A stretch of 24,457 nucleotides of DNA from positions 1 to 24,457 of the forward strand of contig JADHUQ010000010.1 of NCBI GenBank assembly GCA_016784425.1, in the 5' to 3' direction. A model generated the notes under the pieces. It was not told where the DNA came from, did no database searches, and saw nothing but the letters and a program-made list of their open reading frames with translations. Numbering within the stretch: position 1 is the stretch's first letter; every line of letters begins with the position of its first letter. Source of the stretch: Candidatus Delongbacteria bacterium. Lineage in GTDB: Bacteria > CAIWAD01 > BS150m-G50. The translations under genes and the position numbers were made by a program. Positions 21,788-24,457 of this stretch are shown here, one piece after another.

Positions 21788-23791
21788 ATGACACTGAAAC
21801 AGGAATTTGAGCTTAAATCTCCCTTCGCTCCCTGTGGTGATCAGATTGAGGCAATCGAGCAACTGGTGCAGGGGCTGGCAGAGCAGAAGCGCCACCAGGT
21901 ACTGCTGGGGGTTACCGGTTCCGGCAAGACCTTTACCATGGCCAATGTGATTGCCCGGGTCAACCGACCTACACTGATCCTGTCTCACAACAAAACCCTG
22001 GCCGCACAACTCTATGGCGAGCTGCGCTCCTTCTTCCCCGATAACGCCGTGGAATTCTTTATCAGCTACTACGACTACTACCAGCCTGAAGCTTATCTGC
22101 CACAGACAGATACCTACATTGAGAAGGAAACCGATATCAACCAGGAGATCGACCGGTTACGGTTGAAGGCAACCAGCTCCCTTATCTCGCGGCGCGATGT
22201 CATTGTGGTCGCTTCCGTTTCTTCCATATATGGACTGGGATCACCGCAGGAATACCGCGAGATGCTGGCAGTGATCCGCACCGGCGAGAAGCTGGATCGC
22301 CGCGACCTGCTCAACCGTCTGGTAGCGATCCAGTACAGTCGCAATGATATCGCTTTGCAGCGGGGCAGTTTCCGGGTGCGGGGTGATGTGCTGGAGATAC
22401 ATCCCGCCTGGGCGGAGGGTATCTATCGGATTGAGACCTTTGATGACGAGGTGGAACGTATCACACTCGTACACCAGGTGACCGGTGAGGTTCTGGAGGA
22501 GGTCCCCACCGCGGTAATTTACCCTGCCAAGCATTTCGTTACCACCGAGGAGCGGGTCGACCAGGCGGTGGAACGTATCACGGAGGAGCTTGCGGAAAGA
22601 ACTGCAGAGCTGCAGGCCGCCGGCAGACTGCTGGAAGCACAACGGCTGGAACAGCGCACCCGTTTTGACATGGAGATGTTACACGAGGTCGGCTATTGCT
22701 CCGGTATCGAGAACTACAGCCGCCATTTTGACGGTCGGGCAGCCGGGGAGCGTCCCGCCACACTGCTGGACTACTTTCCGGATGATTTTCTCACCATTAT
22801 TGATGAGTCACATGTTACCCTGCCGCAGGTACGGGCGATGTACCGTGGCGATCGCGCCCGTAAAGAGATGCTTGTGGAATATGGCTTTCGTCTCCCCTCC
22901 GCACTGGATAACCGGCCGCTCTTTTTCGAGGAGTTCCTCGAGATAGTGGGGGATTTGATTTACACCACCGCCACCCCCGGCGACTGGGAGCTGGAGCAGA
23001 CCGGCGGTGAAATTGTGGAACAGGTGATCCGGCCCACCGGTTTACTGGATCCGGAAATCGAAGTACGACCAACCACCCACCAGGTGGACGACCTGATGGA
23101 GGAGATCCGCCAGGTAGTGGGGAAGGGGCAAAGGGTGCTGGTAACCACCCTGACCAAGCGGATGTCGGAAGACCTGACTGAATACCTGGCGGGTGCGGGT
23201 ATCCGGGTACGTTACCTGCATTCCGAGATCAAGTCGCTGGAGCGGGTTGAGATACTGCGTGGCTTGCGGTTACAGGAGTTCGATGTGCTGGTGGGGATCA
23301 ATCTGCTGCGGGAAGGGCTCGATCTGCCGGAAGTGTCACTGGTGGCCATCCTCGATGCAGACCGCGAAGGTTTTCTCCGCTCGGAACGCTCGTTGATGCA
23401 GGTGTCCGGCCGGGCTGCCCGTCACGCGGAAGGGCGGGTAATCATGTATGCCGACCGCATTACCCCTTCGATGGAAAAAGTTCTGGGGGAATCATCCCGG
23501 CGCCGCCAGGTTCAGGAAGCTTACAACCGGAAGCACAACATCACTCCCCGTACGGTGAGCAAATCGGAGGAGGAGATCCGGGCTGCGACCGGGCTGTTGG
23601 AGCAGCGCCAGACACGGTCGGAGGTGGCTGAAGGGCTACCGGCCTACACCGGGCGGGAGGATCCGCAACTGCTGATCGAGTTGTTACAGCGTAAAATGGC
23701 ACAGGCAGCGGAGGAATTGAATTTTGAGCAGGCGGCGATCTGTCGCGACGAGATTCGGGAACTGCAGCGGAGACTCAAAAAGAAGGCTTAA
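21788..23791 (+). CDS. uvrB: UvrABC excision nuclease subunit B
   Basis: The 667-residue nucleotide-excision-repair helicase-like subunit takes damaged DNA from UvrA and recruits UvrC. The N-terminus FELKSPFAPCGDQIEAIEQL is classical. Walker A GVTGSGKT is at 41-48, the beta-hairpin YYDYYQPEAYLPQTDTYIEK at 94-113, the DESH box at 339-342, and motif VI reads QVSGRAARHAEG, slightly diverged from the usual Q-x-I-GRAARN. The C-terminal UVR motif (LIELLQRKMAQAAEELNFEQ, from about 629) that contacts UvrC is present. Length fits the E. coli protein (673). The start at 21788 has only a weak GAGTGG upstream, but homology supports it. A long structured leader precedes it. purD follows 47 bases later and may be co-transcribed. 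Confidence 0.97.
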   Translation: MTLKQEFELKSPFAPCGDQIEAIEQLVQGLAEQKRHQVLLGVTGSGKTFTMANVIARVNRPTLILSHNKTLAAQLYGELRSFFPDNAVEFFISYYDYYQPEAYLPQTDTYIEKETDINQEIDRLRLKATSSLISRRDVIVVASVSSIYGLGSPQEYREMLAVIRTGEKLDRRDLLNRLVAIQYSRNDIALQRGSFRVRGDVLEIHPAWAEGIYRIETFDDEVERITLVHQVTGEVLEEVPTAVIYPAKHFVTTEERVDQAVERITEELAERTAELQAAGRLLEAQRLEQRTRFDMEMLHEVGYCSGIENYSRHFDGRAAGERPATLLDYFPDDFLTIIDESHVTLPQVRAMYRGDRARKEMLVEYGFRLPSALDNRPLFFEEFLEIVGDLIYTTATPGDWELEQTGGEIVEQVIRPTGLLDPEIEVRPTTHQVDDLMEEIRQVVGKGQRVLVTTLTKRMSEDLTEYLAGAGIRVRYLHSEIKSLERVEILRGLRLQEFDVLVGINLLREGLDLPEVSLVAILDADREGFLRSERSLMQVSGRAARHAEGRVIMYADRITPSMEKVLGESSRRRQVQEAYNRKHNITPRTVSKSEEEIRAATGLLEQRQTRSEVAEGLPAYTGREDPQLLIELLQRKMAQAAEELNFEQAAICRDEIRELQRRLKKKA

Positions 23792-23838
23792 ACCTTGCCA
23801 TGGTGACTTTTCGCGGATATCACAGCTGAAGGAGCTAC

Positions 23839-24457
23839 ATGAAAATTGCCATCCTTGGATCCGGAGGACGGGAGCACGCCCTCGCCAGGAAAATCAGCCA
23901 GTCCAGATTATGTGACCGGCTCTTCGTCATCCCCGGTAATGCCGGTATGGCGGAGCTTGCAACCTGCATACCAGACATCGCGCTGAACGATAGCGACGCC
24001 ATCATCCGGTTTGTAAAGAAGCAAGGGATCAACTTCACGGTGGTTGGACCGGAACAACCGCTGGTGGAGGGCATTGTCGATCGCTTCAAGGCGGAGGGTC
24101 TCCGGATCAGTGGGCCCACCCGGGCTGCGGCACAGCTGGAGGGAAGCAAGGTTTTTGCCAAGCTCTTCATGCAACGGTACCTGATACCCACCGCTCGCTT
24201 TGAGGTGTTCGACAACCTGGCGTCAGCTACAGCATACCTGGAAGAGCTGGACTATCCCTTTGTAATCAAGGTTGACGGACTCGCCGCCGGCAAGGGGGTC
24301 CTGTTGCCTGAAAGCCTGGCAGAAGCCCGGCAACAACTGCAGGCGATTTTCTCGGAACATCAATTTGGAAGTTCCGGTGACAGGGTGGTGATCGAGGAAC
24401 GGCTGACAGGACCGGAAGCCTCACTGTTTGTACTGGTGCGGGGAGGTAACTACTGGC
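23839..24457 (+). CDS. purD: Phosphoribosylamine-glycine ligase (3' end outside window)
   Basis: The ATP-grasp enzyme GAR synthetase, second step of de novo purine synthesis, joins glycine to phosphoribosylamine. The first 206 residues are visible and continuous to the window edge. Signatures: N-terminal MKIAILGSGGREHALA, VIPGNAGM, VVGPEQPLVEGIVD, the SKVFAKLFMQRYLIPTA segment entering the ATP-grasp domain, VIKVDGLAAGKGV, and VVIEERLTGPEAS. GAAGGAG lies four bases before the ATG. It sits 47 bases after uvrB on the same strand with no terminator visible between them. Confidence 0.96.
   Translation, partial: MKIAILGSGGREHALARKISQSRLCDRLFVIPGNAGMAELATCIPDIALNDSDAIIRFVKKQGINFTVVGPEQPLVEGIVDRFKAEGLRISGPTRAAAQLEGSKVFAKLFMQRYLIPTARFEVFDNLASATAYLEELDYPFVIKVDGLAAGKGVLLPESLAEARQQLQAIFSEHQFGSSGDRVVIEERLTGPEASLFVLVRGGNYW

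Noticed and set aside
23792..23838. Possible purine riboswitch before purD
   Set aside because: The 47-base gap after uvrB is too short for one and shows no matching structure.

Overview
The window looks like chromosomal DNA from a Gram-negative bacterium of the Fibrobacterota-Chlorobiota-Bacteroidota type or a related lineage. Evidence: two large secreted proteins end in the PNPFN-type C-terminal sorting domain typical of type IX secretion cargo; there is a GldA/GldF/GldG-like ABC transporter cluster with a DUF4340 protein; and there is a surface-type GH13 lipoprotein. The standard bacterial code fits all intact genes. I cannot name the phylum more precisely. I see no tRNA, rRNA, CRISPR array or insertion sequence.

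Layout. Positions 1-495 hold the end of a GyrI-like ligand-binding protein. It converges on pruA (P5C dehydrogenase, 757-2388, minus), with a bidirectional terminator and a degenerate tandem repeat between them. A tight minus-strand operon (4930 down to 2567) encodes uracil phosphoribosyltransferase, a secreted TPR protein and a Yip1-like membrane protein, closed by a clear terminator at 2471-2510. A plus-strand gene (5293-6279) fuses an unrecognised N-terminal region, one membrane helix and a complete response-regulator receiver domain. It converges on a GH13 amylase-like lipoprotein (6430-8778, minus). The plus-strand ABC cluster (9264-13477) has an ATPase, a six-helix permease, a GldG-like subunit and a DUF4340 protein, and ends at a strong terminator just before nth (endonuclease III).

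From about 14.2 to 19.9 kb the DNA is visibly richer in A/T. It carries an operon-like trio: a secreted class II glutamine-amidotransferase-fold protein with a full set of catalytic residues, a secreted double beta-helix protein, and a small four-helix membrane protein. The first two share a C-terminal sorting domain, so they probably reach the cell surface by the same route. This is the most unusual part of the window. Next, on the minus strand, is a secreted lamin-tail-domain gene split by a single in-frame TGA (19939-20964).

An 820-bp stretch follows that contains no convincing gene but does contain repeats, an orphan terminator-like hairpin, and a set of mutually exclusive stems in front of uvrB (21788-23791). 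The window closes with the start of purD (23839 onward). Core metabolism and repair genes (pruA, upp, nth, uvrB, purD) are therefore interleaved with cell-envelope genes, and most transcription units have recognisable boundaries.
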